This document shows positions 41,658-50,311 of a stretch of DNA of 64,000 nucleotides, piece after piece. The translations under genes were made by a program, and so were the position numbers. Position 1 is the stretch's first letter; each line of letters begins with the position of its first letter. This DNA is from VRUE01 sp963742535 (GTDB lineage Bacteria > Actinomycetota > Thermoleophilia > Solirubrobacterales > 70-9): contig CAVUMC010000002.1 of the NCBI GenBank assembly GCA_963742535.1, forward strand, positions 1,612,001 through 1,676,000. Direction: 5' to 3'. The notes under the pieces were generated by a model, which did not search any database, had not been told where the DNA came from, and worked only from the letters and a program-made list of their open reading frames with translations.

Positions 41658-42406
41658 GCGATGCCGAGCCTAGCGTTCTCGAGTCCCAGCTCCGCTGGGG
41701 TGGCGGTGACGGCCTCGCGCTCGTACACCGCTGCGTAGCGCTCGGCGACGGTTGCGGCGAAGGCATCGAAGTCTTGCTCGCCGCCGAGCTCGCGACCCAG
41801 CGAACTCGGCCGACAGCCCTCGATCCCGCAGGGCACGATCCACTCGAACGGCTGCAGGTCGTTGTTGACGTTGATCGAGAGTCCGTGGGTGGTGATGCCG
41901 CGGCTGACGTGGACTCCGATCGAGCCGATCTTCGCCGCCGACGGGCCGGAAACGTGAGAGATCGACACGCTTGCGTCCCGTCGGCCCTCGTCTGGGACCC
42001 AGATGCCGGTTAGGCCATCGATCGTGGTGGCCTCCACGCCGTGCTCGGCGAGCGAGGAGATCGCCACCTGCTCCAGCCGCCGCACGAACTCGTGGACGTC
42101 GTCGCCGTAGGCGCGCAGGTCGACGATCGGATAGGCGACCAGTTGGCCGGGCCCGTGGTAGGTGACGCGGCCGCCGCGGTCGGTGTCGCGGACCTCGATC
42201 CCCTGCATCGCGTACCACTCCTCCGCCATCGGCAGCTCCTCCGGGGTCGAGCGGCGACCGCGGGTGTAGATGGCCGGGTGCTCGAGCAGCAGCAACACGT
42301 CGGGGATCGAGGCGTCCTCGCGCGCGTCACGCAGCCAACGCTGGGCTACCAGGGCCTCCTCGTAGGGGACGCGGCCGCAGCGGACGACGAGGACTTCAGC
42401 GCTCAT
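41654..42406 (-). CDS. lipB: Octanoyl-[ACP]:protein N-octanoyltransferase
   Basis: 250 aa. Transfers octanoyl from acyl-carrier protein to lipoyl domains. Family motifs: 'LLEHPAIYTRGRRS', 'RGGRVTYHGPGQLVAYPIVDL', the catalytic lysine in 'AAKIGSIGVHVSRGITTHG' and the catalytic Cys in 'IVPCGIEGCRPSSL'. It starts at an ATG 45 bases from the divergent membrane-protein gene. Forms a two-gene operon with lipA. Confidence 0.96.
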   Translation of the reverse strand: MSAEVLVVRCGRVPYEEALVAQRWLRDAREDASIPDVLLLLEHPAIYTRGRRSTPEELPMAEEWYAMQGIEVRDTDRGGRVTYHGPGQLVAYPIVDLRAYGDDVHEFVRRLEQVAISSLAEHGVEATTIDGLTGIWVPDEGRRDASVSISHVSGPSAAKIGSIGVHVSRGITTHGLSINVNNDLQPFEWIVPCGIEGCRPSSLGRELGGEQDFDAFAATVAERYAAVYEREAVTATPAELGLENARLGIA

Positions 42407-42451
42407 GCTCGAATCGTTGCATGGCGCCGCTTTATCCTTGGCGCCGTCCCA

Positions 42452-44074
42452 ATGGTCCAGTCCAAGGCTCTAAGACCTGACTGGCTGCCCGCCGTGGCGC
42501 TGAGCTCGCTGCTCGCCCTGGTGATGCTGGCCTGGAACCCGCAGGTCGGCGACCTCGCGGCGCAGGTATTCCGCACCGAGCTCTTCCAGCAGGCGGGTCT
42601 CTCGATCTGGAACGGCAGCTGGTACGGCGGCCACTACACGCTCACCTACAGCTTCCTCTTCCCGCCGCTTGCTTCGCTGCTGACCCCGCAGCTCGTCGGC
42701 ACGCTCTCCGTCGTCTCCTCGTCGTACTTCTTCGATCGTCTCGTCCGCGACCACTGGGGGGAGCGGCGCCGCTGGGCGACACTTTGGTTCGCCGCCGGTG
42801 TGGTGACGCTGCTCGCCGATGGCCAGCTCACCTTCGCCCTCGGCGTCGCTTTCGGCCTGGCCTCGCTGCGCTTCCTGCAGCTCGATCGGGGCAAGCTCGC
42901 GCTCGCCGGGGCCGCCGGCTGCGCGCTCTCCAGCCCGGTTGCGGCGGCCTTTCTCGCCGGGATCGTTGTGGTCGGCCTGGCGGAGCGGGGGAGGCCGTTC
43001 GGGCGCGTCGCGCTTGGCGTCGCCGGGCTGGCGCTGGGCCTCGTCTTGCTGCCCAACCTTGCCTTCCCGGAATCGGGTCAGTTCCCCTTCGCCTTCTCCT
43101 CCTACGTGGCGATCCCGCTCTGGTGTGGCGGCGCTCTCTTTGTCACCCGCGGTCTCGGCCGCGAGGAGCGGCAGCTGCGCTGGGCCCTCGTCGGCTACGT
43201 CCTCGTCGCGACGCTGCTGCTGCTGGCGCCGAATCCACTCGGCGGCAACGCCGTGCGGCTTGGCGCGCTCTTCGGCGGCCCGGTGCTGGCTGCCGTGGTG
43301 CTCACTCGTCGTCCCCGATTGGACCGCTTCTCGGTCCTGATCCTGGCCCTGGCGATGGCCGGCGGCCTCTACTGGCAGGTGACCGCCAGCGTCAGCCAGA
43401 TCGCCCGCAGCGTCGGCGATCCCTCGACCTCGCGCGATTACTTCCAGCCCGCCGCCCACTGGCTGCGAGACCACGGCGGCTCGAGCGTCCGGGTCGAGGT
43501 GCCACCGACGGCCAATCACTGGGAGTCGGCTTACCTGGCGACGCAGTTCGAGCTCGCGCGCGGCTGGCTGCGTCAGCTCGACACAACCCGTGACGACATC
43601 TTTTACGACAACGGCGACCATCTGACGTTGGCGTCATACCGGCACTGGTTGCATCGCAACGCGATCTCCTACGTCGCCCTCCCCGACGCGCCCCCCGACT
43701 ATTCCTCAGTCGCCGAGCGGCGACTCATCCTCAGCGCTCCGTCCTACCTCGACCTGCGCTGGAGCTCGCCGCACTGGCGCATCTACTCGGTCAAGGATCC
43801 CCAGCCGCTGGTCGAGCCGATCGGCGCCGCGGCCGCGCACACCCTCTGGGTTGGGCGCCAGAGCTTCGGCCTGCGGGTCACTCACCCCGGCGACTTCCTC
43901 GTCCGCGTCAACTTCACCCCCTACTGGTCGATCTCCCGCGGCGCCGGCTGCCTGCTCCGTCACGGTGACTGGACGATCGCCCGCGCCGCCCACCCCGGCA
44001 TCCTCCGCGTCTCCGCCGACTTCTCCCTTGGTCGCGCCTGGAACGCCGTTACGGGCGCCAAGAAGACCTGCTGA
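42452..44074 (+). CDS. Polytopic membrane protein, possible GT-C-type glycosyltransferase
   Basis: 540 aa from ATG 42452 (the frame is open far upstream, but that part is antisense to lipB). About ten hydrophobic helices lie in residues 10-320, with a loop 'NGSWYGGHYTLTYSFLFPPLA' after TM1, then a soluble C-terminal domain 'SRDYFQPAAHWLRDHGGSSVRVEVPPTANHWESAYLA' (in parts). This resembles the plan of membrane glycosyltransferases, but no diagnostic motif was found. Tyr/Trp-rich external loops suggest carbohydrate or lipid contact. Start is 45 bases from the divergent lipB. Confidence 0.55.
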   Translation: MVQSKALRPDWLPAVALSSLLALVMLAWNPQVGDLAAQVFRTELFQQAGLSIWNGSWYGGHYTLTYSFLFPPLASLLTPQLVGTLSVVSSSYFFDRLVRDHWGERRRWATLWFAAGVVTLLADGQLTFALGVAFGLASLRFLQLDRGKLALAGAAGCALSSPVAAAFLAGIVVVGLAERGRPFGRVALGVAGLALGLVLLPNLAFPESGQFPFAFSSYVAIPLWCGGALFVTRGLGREERQLRWALVGYVLVATLLLLAPNPLGGNAVRLGALFGGPVLAAVVLTRRPRLDRFSVLILALAMAGGLYWQVTASVSQIARSVGDPSTSRDYFQPAAHWLRDHGGSSVRVEVPPTANHWESAYLATQFELARGWLRQLDTTRDDIFYDNGDHLTLASYRHWLHRNAISYVALPDAPPDYSSVAERRLILSAPSYLDLRWSSPHWRIYSVKDPQPLVEPIGAAAAHTLWVGRQSFGLRVTHPGDFLVRVNFTPYWSISRGAGCLLRHGDWTIARAAHPGILRVSADFSLGRAWNAVTGAKKTC

Positions 44075-44118
44075 GCGCCGTAGGCTTCTCCACCGGCGCC
44101 GCTGCTAGGTTGCCGCCG

Positions 44119-44751
44119 ATGAAGAAGCTCACCCTTCCAGCCCTCGTTGCCTTGGTCCTGCTCGCGCTCCTCGCAGGGGGGTCCGGCGCCGCGACCGCCG
44201 CGACCTGTCCCAGCTTCCGCGTCGTCCACAACGACCGCATCGGCCCCGCCGTTCTGCCGGCCGGCAGCTACGCGATCACGGTCGACCCGGCCTCAGGGCT
44301 GACCTGCACCGGCGCGTCGAAGTACTTCACCCGCTTTCTCGAGGACTACGACGGGATCCTTCCCGCGCCCTGGAAGGTGACAGCCGAAGGCAGCGGCAAG
44401 GCGTCGTTCAAGCCTGGCGCCGGCGCCGGCTTCTCCGTGTCTCGCAGCGGCGGCGGGAACGAAGAAAACTCGTTGCTCGGCGCGCTCTGCAAAGGCACCT
44501 TCACGGTCAACGCCGGCGCCCAGGTCGGCCCGCTGTTCTTCCCCAAGGGTGGCTATCTGCTCTACATCCCGGCACGATCGGGGATCAGCTGCCGCCGCGC
44601 CTCCATCCTCTTCACCCGCTTCCTCGGTGCCGGCGGCGCCCTGCCGCAACCCTGGCGGACGATCGCCCAGACGGCGACCTTTTACAAGCCCGCCAACCCC
44701 CAGCGCTCAGCCTTCCGGGTTGAACCAGTGGGCGGCGCTGGGCCCCGCTAG
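44119..44751 (+). CDS. Secreted protein made of two tandem related modules
   Basis: 210 aa from ATG 44119 with a signal peptide (MKKLTLPALVALVLLALLAGG, cleavage near 'ATAATC'). The mature protein holds two copies of a ~60-aa module, each with a starting Cys, 'GP...PAGSY' or 'GP...PKGGY', a second Cys and 'YFTRFLEDYDGILPAPW' or 'LFTRFLGAGGALPQPW'. Two Cys per module suggest a disulfide in each. Modules are joined by a Gly/Ser-rich linker. No known family. Ends 12 bases from the convergent E2 gene. Confidence 0.75.
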   Translation: MKKLTLPALVALVLLALLAGGSGAATAATCPSFRVVHNDRIGPAVLPAGSYAITVDPASGLTCTGASKYFTRFLEDYDGILPAPWKVTAEGSGKASFKPGAGAGFSVSRSGGGNEENSLLGALCKGTFTVNAGAQVGPLFFPKGGYLLYIPARSGISCRRASILFTRFLGAGGALPQPWRTIAQTATFYKPANPQRSAFRVEPVGGAGPR

Positions 44752-44763
44752 ACGCGCGCCCTC

Positions 44764-46122
44764 TCAGAGAGCTAGGGCTAGTGGCTCTTCCAGCAGTGTC
44801 TTGATCCTCGCCAGGAATTCGGCGGCGGGGGCGCCGTAGAGGATGCGGTGGTCGCAGGCGAGGTTGACGCGCATCAGGTGGGCGGAGGTGTGCTGGCCGT
44901 CGCGGATCACGGGGCGCTCGGTGATTCCGCCGACGGCGAGGATCGCCGCCTGCGGTGGGTTGATCACCGCGGCGAAGCTGTCGATGCCGAACATGCCGAG
45001 GTTGGAGACGGTGAAGGTCGCGCCAGAGAGCTCCGGCGGCGTGATCTGCCCGTCCCGGACCCGCTGAGAAAGGGTCCGCGAGTCGGTCGCGATCTGCCGC
45101 AGGCTCTTCTGGTCGGCATCGAAGATCGTCGGCACCACGAGCGCGTCTTTCGCCGCCACCGCGACCCCCACGTTCACCCGCGAATAGAGCTCGAACCGCC
45201 CGTCCCGATAGGCCCCGTTCGCCCGCGGATGCTCCCGCAACGCCAGCGCACAAGCCTTGACCACCATGTCGTTGAACGAAGGCACCACGGTCCCCTCCGC
45301 GGCCCCCGCCTTGATCTGCCCCCTCGCAGCAACCAACCGACTCATATCGATCTCCGCCTCGAGATAAAAGTGCGGCGCCGTCGCCTTCGACTCCGCCATC
45401 CGCCGCGACACCGTCGACTGAAGCTTCGAGAGCTCTTCGTAGCTGACGGTCCCCTTGGCCGTTTCGGGAGCACCCCCAACTGGTGAGGGACTAGCCGCAT
45501 CGCCCACGGGTCCTGACGCGGTCTCGGGGGGTCCTGCGGGCGGGGGCGGGGCCTCCGTTCTCGGACCCCCCGAGCCCACGCCACCCGCGGAAGCTGCCGC
45601 CCGTTCCACATCAGCCTTGACGATCCGCCCGCCGGGTCCAGAGCCCTGAAGCTGCGACAGGTCGAGGCGCTTCTCCTTGGCGATCCGGCGAGCAACGGGC
45701 GAGGCGTGCGGACGGCCACCGCCGTTGTTAGCCGGGGAAGCATTGATCGCCTCGTTCGCGGGTGGCACCGTAGGGGCGCCCGCCGCCGAGGAAGCTTTAG
45801 CTACCGGAGGCGGTGGGGGGTCCCCTGCGGTGACAGGACCCGCGGCCGAGCGCTCGGTGTCTTTCTCGTCCCCACCAGCGACCTCCGAACCCTCCCCAAC
45901 CATCGCGATCGGTGTCCCGATAGGAACCGTCTCACCCTCCTGCACCAGAATCTCGCTCAGCGTCCCCGTCACATCGCTTTCGTAAGCCATGTTGGCCTTA
46001 TCGGTCTCAATCTCCACGAGCTCGTCCCCGATTTGGATGTCGTCCCCGACACTCTTCAGCCACTGCAGCACCGTCCCCTCCTCCATCGAGTCCGAGAGTC
46101 GCGGCATCACCACCTCGGCCAT
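44764..46122 (-). CDS. pdhC: Dihydrolipoyl acyltransferase E2 of pyruvate dehydrogenase
   Basis: 452 aa from the ATG that overlaps the E1-beta stop (TGATG). One lipoyl domain at 1-80 with the modified lysine K42 in 'EIETDKANMAYE', a long Pro/Ala/Gly linker, a subunit-binding domain ('HASPVARRIAKEKRLDLSQL') and the catalytic domain. The active-site motif reads 'CDHRILYGAPAAEF': His is present but the usual Asp of HxxxDG is Tyr, as in some plastid-type E2 proteins. Receives acetyl from E1 and passes it to CoA. Last gene of the lpdA-pdhABC run. Confidence 0.93.
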   Translation of the reverse strand: MAEVVMPRLSDSMEEGTVLQWLKSVGDDIQIGDELVEIETDKANMAYESDVTGTLSEILVQEGETVPIGTPIAMVGEGSEVAGGDEKDTERSAAGPVTAGDPPPPPVAKASSAAGAPTVPPANEAINASPANNGGGRPHASPVARRIAKEKRLDLSQLQGSGPGGRIVKADVERAAASAGGVGSGGPRTEAPPPPAGPPETASGPVGDAASPSPVGGAPETAKGTVSYEELSKLQSTVSRRMAESKATAPHFYLEAEIDMSRLVAARGQIKAGAAEGTVVPSFNDMVVKACALALREHPRANGAYRDGRFELYSRVNVGVAVAAKDALVVPTIFDADQKSLRQIATDSRTLSQRVRDGQITPPELSGATFTVSNLGMFGIDSFAAVINPPQAAILAVGGITERPVIRDGQHTSAHLMRVNLACDHRILYGAPAAEFLARIKTLLEEPLALAL

Positions 46123-47111
46123 CAGAGCGAGCCCTCCAAGGCGGCAAGCGCCGCCTTCACCACGTGCTCCTCGTGCGGCATCGCCGCCTGCTCGAGCCGC
46201 CTCGAGTAGGGCATATGCACGTCGGCGCCGGTCACCCGTTGCACCGGCGCGTCGAGGTGGTCGAAGGCCTGCTCGGTGATCAGCGTCGCCAGGTTGGCGC
46301 CAACGCCGCCGTGGGGCCAGCCCTCCTCGACGATCACCGCCCGGTTCGTCTTGCGCACCGACGCGAGGATCGTGTCGAGGTCGAGCGGGCGCAGCGTGCG
46401 CGGGTCGATCACCTCGGCCTCGACCTTGTGCTCCTCGGCGAGCACCCGCGCCGCGTCCTCGGCGATGTGGGCCATCTTGAGGAGGCCGACGATGGTCACG
46501 TCGCCGCCCTCGCGCCGCACCGCCGCTTCGCCGAAGCGCACCGGCTCTCCCTCCTCGTCGGCGACCTCGCCGCGCGCCCCGTAGAGGCTCTCGTGCTCGA
46601 TGAAGATCACCGGGTTGTCGTCGCGGATCGCCGTCTTCAGCAGCGCCTTGCCGTCGGCTGGGGTCGAGGGGCAGGCGACGAGCAGGCCCGGCACTTGCAG
46701 GAAGAGCGCCTCGAGGCTGTGTGAGTGGGTGGGGCCGAGCTGGTGCCCACCGCCGCCCGGCATCCGCACCACCATCGGCACCTGCGCCTGGCCGTTGAAC
46801 ATGTAGGGGATCGCGGCGGCGTGGTTGATGATCTGGTCGAGGGCCAGCAGCGAGAAGTTGACCGTCATCAGCTCGACGATCGGCCGCAGGCCGCCCATCG
46901 CCGCGCCGATCCCGGCGCCGACGATCGTGTTCTCGGAGATCGGCGTGTCGCGCACGCGGCGCTCGCCGAACTCGTCGAGCAGCCCTTCGGTCACCTTGAA
47001 GGCGCCCTGGAAGACGGCGACGTCCTCGCCCATCACCAGCACCGCCTCGTCGCGGCGCATCTCCTCCGCCATCGCGTCGCGCAGCGCCTCTCGCATCCGC
47101 AGCTCCGCCAT
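46122..47111 (-). CDS. pdhB: Pyruvate dehydrogenase E1 component, beta subunit
   Basis: 329 aa, normal length. 'MAELRMREALRDAMAEEMRRDEAVLVMGEDV' (in parts) opens the protein; ThDP-binding Glu lies in 'RPIVELMTVNF', and the C-terminal domain has 'SLEALFLQVPGLLVACPSTPADGKALL' and 'VIVEEGWPHGGVGANLA'. Forms the alpha2-beta2 heterotetramer with the alpha subunit, whose gene ends at the same base where this start codon lies. Part of a tightly overlapping operon. Confidence 0.95.
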   Translation of the reverse strand: MAELRMREALRDAMAEEMRRDEAVLVMGEDVAVFQGAFKVTEGLLDEFGERRVRDTPISENTIVGAGIGAAMGGLRPIVELMTVNFSLLALDQIINHAAAIPYMFNGQAQVPMVVRMPGGGGHQLGPTHSHSLEALFLQVPGLLVACPSTPADGKALLKTAIRDDNPVIFIEHESLYGARGEVADEEGEPVRFGEAAVRREGGDVTIVGLLKMAHIAEDAARVLAEEHKVEAEVIDPRTLRPLDLDTILASVRKTNRAVIVEEGWPHGGVGANLATLITEQAFDHLDAPVQRVTGADVHMPYSRRLEQAAMPHEEHVVKAALAALEGSL

Positions 47112-48328
47112 CAGGACTCGCCCCTGCGTTGCTGCGCGGGTGGCACGATGTCCTCGACCTCTTCGGCGACCTCGGGCTCGACCCCGAGCTCGGCGTCGCC
47201 ATCCACCGCCGGGTTTGGCCGCGAACCGTCCGGCTCCTGCGCGGCGTAGGCCGCCCCCGCTTCGGCCAGCTCCCGCGCGGCGTCGGGCATTTCACCCTCG
47301 TGCTCGCCGCGGTGCGGCTCCGGGCTGCGCTCGTCGACCGCGTACCAGCCGCTCTTGCTGTCGAGCACGTAGAGGTTCTCGTAGAGCGTGTCGAGCGCCG
47401 GCTCGTCCGAGGCATCGGCGAACTCGACCGCTGCCAGGACCGTCGCCTCCGCCTTGTCGCGCACCTCCTGCACCTCGCGCTGGCCAAGCACCCCCGCCTC
47501 GATACAGCGCCGGGCGAAGTTCTCGATCGGGTCTTTCTCCTGCCACTCCTCGACCTCCTCGCGCTCGCGGTAGACCTCCGGGTCGGCGGCGGAATGGCCG
47601 CGATAGCGGTAGGTGAAGGCCTCGATCAGCGTCGGCCGCCGCTCCTCGCGGGCGAGGCGAATGCCCTCGGCGACGCTCTCGCGCACCGCCAGCACGTCCA
47701 TGCCGTCGATCCGCTGGCCGGGAATGCCGTAGCCCTCCGCCTTCTTCGAGAGGTCGGTCTGGGCCGAGTGGCGCTCGACCGCGGTGCCCATCCCGTAGAG
47801 GTTGTTCTCGACCAGGAAGAGGACCGGCAGGCTCCAGAGCGCCGCTAGGTTCATCGTCTCGCCGAAGTTGCCGGTGTTGGAGGCCCCGTCGCCGAACATG
47901 CAGACGGTGACCGCGTCTTCCCCCTTGTAGTCGGCAGAGAGAGCCAGACCGGCGGCGATCGGCAGGTTGCCGCCGACGATCCCGTAGCCGCCCATAAAGC
48001 GCCGCTCGCCGTCGAAGATGTGCATCGAGCCCCCGCGCCCGCCGCTGGTCCCGTCGACGCGGCCGAAGAGCTCAGCCATCACGCGCTTAGGGTCGGTGCC
48101 GCGGGCGATCGCGTGGCCGTGCGTGCGGTAGGTGCCGATCAGGTAGTCCTCGTCGCGCATCACCGAGGTGGTGCCGACGATCGTCGCCTCCTCGCCGATC
48201 GCCAGGTGGAGGAAGCCCCCCGCCTTAGCCCGTTGGTACTGGCGCCCCGCCTCCTCCTCGAAGCGGCGGATCAACGCCATGCGGGCGAGGAGCTCGTAGG
48301 AGGTGGTGGCGTCGGGCAAATCGGCCAT
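47111..48328 (-). CDS. pdhA: Pyruvate dehydrogenase E1 component, alpha subunit
   Basis: 405 aa. The ThDP motif GDG-N is 'CMFGDGASNTGNFGETMN...VENN' with 'GGRGGSMHIFDGERRFMGGYGIVGGNLPIAAGLA' (in parts) before it and the phosphorylation-loop region 'TYRYRGHSAADPEVYR'. Decarboxylates pyruvate and reductively acetylates E2. The 70-aa Glu/Pro-rich C-terminal extension is not part of the usual fold. Overlaps pdhB and follows the DsbA-like gene by 10 bases. Confidence 0.95.
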   Translation of the reverse strand: MADLPDATTSYELLARMALIRRFEEEAGRQYQRAKAGGFLHLAIGEEATIVGTTSVMRDEDYLIGTYRTHGHAIARGTDPKRVMAELFGRVDGTSGGRGGSMHIFDGERRFMGGYGIVGGNLPIAAGLALSADYKGEDAVTVCMFGDGASNTGNFGETMNLAALWSLPVLFLVENNLYGMGTAVERHSAQTDLSKKAEGYGIPGQRIDGMDVLAVRESVAEGIRLAREERRPTLIEAFTYRYRGHSAADPEVYREREEVEEWQEKDPIENFARRCIEAGVLGQREVQEVRDKAEATVLAAVEFADASDEPALDTLYENLYVLDSKSGWYAVDERSPEPHRGEHEGEMPDAARELAEAGAAYAAQEPDGSRPNPAVDGDAELGVEPEVAEEVEDIVPPAQQRRGES

Positions 48329-48338
48329 TGCCCTGACC

Positions 48339-48938
48339 TTAGCTAGCTGCGGCGACCGCCTCTTCGACTTTGTCGTCGCCCCAGAAAATCTGGCCGTCGA
48401 CGACCAGCGAAGGGACCCCGAAGACGCCGAGCTCTGCCGCTGTATTCGTCGCCTCCCGTAGGGCGCCCTTGACGTGTTCGGTTTCCACCGCCTTGAGCAG
48501 CGCGTTGGGATGGAGCTCGCAGGCAGCAGCGGCGATCAGCACGTTGTCCGGATCGGTCAGGTCACGCCCGGCGGCGAAGGCTTGGCGGAAGGCGGCGAGG
48601 GCGAAGGAGACGGTGCGGCCGGTCTGCTTGGCGAAGGTGGCGGCGCGCATCGCGAAGAGTGTGTTGCCGGGCCACGGCTCGGGCCAGACGAACGGGGGCA
48701 GGCCGTAGGCGGCGGCGCGGCGCTCGATCTCGGCAATCCCCTCGGCCCGCCCGGGCTCTCTCGACCACGAGTCGCGGTCGAAGTGACGGAAGAGGCCGCC
48801 GAGCAGGACCGGCTGCCACTCCGGCTGCTCGAGGCCGGCCTCGGTGAAGAGCCCACTGACTCGCTCCGCGGTCAGGTACGCGTAGGGCGAGCCGAGATCG
48901 AAGTAGAAAGTCGCCCTAGGCGTGGATGGCCCAGCCAT
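48339..48938 (-). CDS. DsbA-family protein, 2-hydroxychromene-2-carboxylate isomerase-like
   Basis: 199 aa with a thioredoxin fold and helical insertion. The active-site stretch is 'TFYFDLGSPYAYL', where Ser replaces the DsbA cysteine, as in kappa-class GST/HCCA isomerases. 'FGVPSLVVDGQIFWGDDKVEEA' is the cis-Pro region that binds glutathione or a related thiol. Actinobacteria lack glutathione, so another thiol is likely. Its start overlaps lpdA by 23 bases, placing it inside the pyruvate dehydrogenase operon, an unexpected member. Confidence 0.8.
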   Translation of the reverse strand: MAGPSTPRATFYFDLGSPYAYLTAERVSGLFTEAGLEQPEWQPVLLGGLFRHFDRDSWSREPGRAEGIAEIERRAAAYGLPPFVWPEPWPGNTLFAMRAATFAKQTGRTVSFALAAFRQAFAAGRDLTDPDNVLIAAAACELHPNALLKAVETEHVKGALREATNTAAELGVFGVPSLVVDGQIFWGDDKVEEAVAAAS

Positions 48939-50283
48939 CGACCGCCCGTGCCGCGTCGAGAATCGCCTCGGAGATCGTCGGGTGGGGGTGGGCGATGCGG
49001 GCGAGCTCTTGGTAGCCGCCCTCCAGCGCCATCGTCGCGATCAGCTCGGCGATCATGTCGCAGGCGCGGTTGCCGACGATGTGGGCGCCGAGGATCTCGC
49101 CGTACTTGGCGTCTACGACGAGCTTGACCAGGCCGTCTTTGTCGTCGTAGACGGTGGCACCGCCGACGCCGCCGAGCTTCTGCTTGCCGACCTTGACCTC
49201 GTGTCCGGCCTCCTTCGCAGCCGCCTCGGTGAGGCCGACGCTGGCCACCTGCGGGTGGCAGAAGGTGGCGCCGGCGACGAGGCCCTGGTCGACCGGATGG
49301 GTCGGCTCGCCGGTCGCCCGCTCGACCGCGACCACGCCCTCCTCCGATGCCTTGTGGGCCAGCGCCTTGGCGTTGACCATGTCCCCGATCGCGTAGACCT
49401 TGGGATTGGAAGTCTGCTGGTAGGCGTCGACTTTGACCTTGCCGTTGTCCTCGAGCTCGACGCCGGCGCCCTCGAGGCCGAGCCCCTCGACGTCGGGAGC
49501 GCGTCCGCCGGCGATGCAGAGGTAATCGACCTCAATCGTCTCCTCGCCATAGCTGAGCTTGACCGAGCTCTCGCCTGCCTCGACGTTGGTTACCGGTGTG
49601 CCGGTCGAGATCGTGATGTTCTGCTTCTTGAAGGCGCGCTCGACCACGCGGGCCATGTCCTTGTCCTCGGCGGGAAGGATCTGGTCGAGCATCTCGATCA
49701 ACACGACCTCGGTGCCGAAGCGGCCGTAGGCGGAGGCGATCTCGCTGCCAGAGGCACCCGCGCCGGCGACCGCGATCTTCCGCGGCTGCTCGGGCAGGGA
49801 CCAAGCGCCCCAGGTGTCGACCACGCGACCGCCAAACTCGACCCCTGGGATCGGCAGCGCGACCGAGCCGGTGGCGAGCACCACGGCGCCCGCCTCGTAG
49901 ACCTCATCGCCGACCTTGACGTTGGCCTCGGGGGTGAGCGAGCCCTCGCCCTCGATCAGCGTGATCTTGTTCTTGTCCCAGAGCATCTTGACTCCGCTGG
50001 AGAGCGACTCCGAGACCGCGGCGCGGCGCTTGCCCAGCGCCTCCCAGTCGATCGAGACGTCCTTGGCGACGACGCCGAGCTCAGCGCTCTCGCGCGCCTG
50101 CTCGTAGATCTCCGCCGTGCGCAGCACGGTCTTGGCCGGGATGCAGGCGTAGTTGAGGCAGCGCCCGCCGGCCTTGTCGCGCTCGACCACGGCCGTTTTC
50201 TTGCCCAGCTGGGCGGCACGGATCGCGGCCACATAGCCGCCCGGGCCCCCACCGATGACGATTACGTCGAAGGAATCTGCCAC
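48916..50283 (-). CDS. lpdA: Dihydrolipoyl dehydrogenase (E3)
   Basis: 455 aa. FAD-binding 'DVIVIGGGPGGYVAAIRAAQLG' (in parts), redox-active disulfide C42/C47 in 'GGRCLNYACIPAKT' (the spacing is CxxxxC), the NAD-binding 'VAGAGASGSEIASAYGRFG', 'YAIGDMVNAKALAHKASEEG' and the C-terminal base His in 'HPHPTISEAI'. Reoxidises the lipoyl group of E2 with NAD. First enzyme gene of the complex in the operon; preceded by a membrane protein gene and thiE on the same strand. Confidence 0.95.
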   Translation of the reverse strand: MADSFDVIVIGGGPGGYVAAIRAAQLGKKTAVVERDKAGGRCLNYACIPAKTVLRTAEIYEQARESAELGVVAKDVSIDWEALGKRRAAVSESLSSGVKMLWDKNKITLIEGEGSLTPEANVKVGDEVYEAGAVVLATGSVALPIPGVEFGGRVVDTWGAWSLPEQPRKIAVAGAGASGSEIASAYGRFGTEVVLIEMLDQILPAEDKDMARVVERAFKKQNITISTGTPVTNVEAGESSVKLSYGEETIEVDYLCIAGGRAPDVEGLGLEGAGVELEDNGKVKVDAYQQTSNPKVYAIGDMVNAKALAHKASEEGVVAVERATGEPTHPVDQGLVAGATFCHPQVASVGLTEAAAKEAGHEVKVGKQKLGGVGGATVYDDKDGLVKLVVDAKYGEILGAHIVGNRACDMIAELIATMALEGGYQELARIAHPHPTISEAILDAARAVDGWAIHA

Positions 50284-50311
50284 TTGCCCCAGCCTATAGA
50301 ACGGCCGCGGG

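Noticed and set aside
46149..47487. Upstream extension of the E2 frame through the E1-beta gene, giving a 907-aa protein
   Set aside because: The extension is Arg-rich noise opposite in character to E2; the E2 start fits the TGATG overlap and the family's usual opening.
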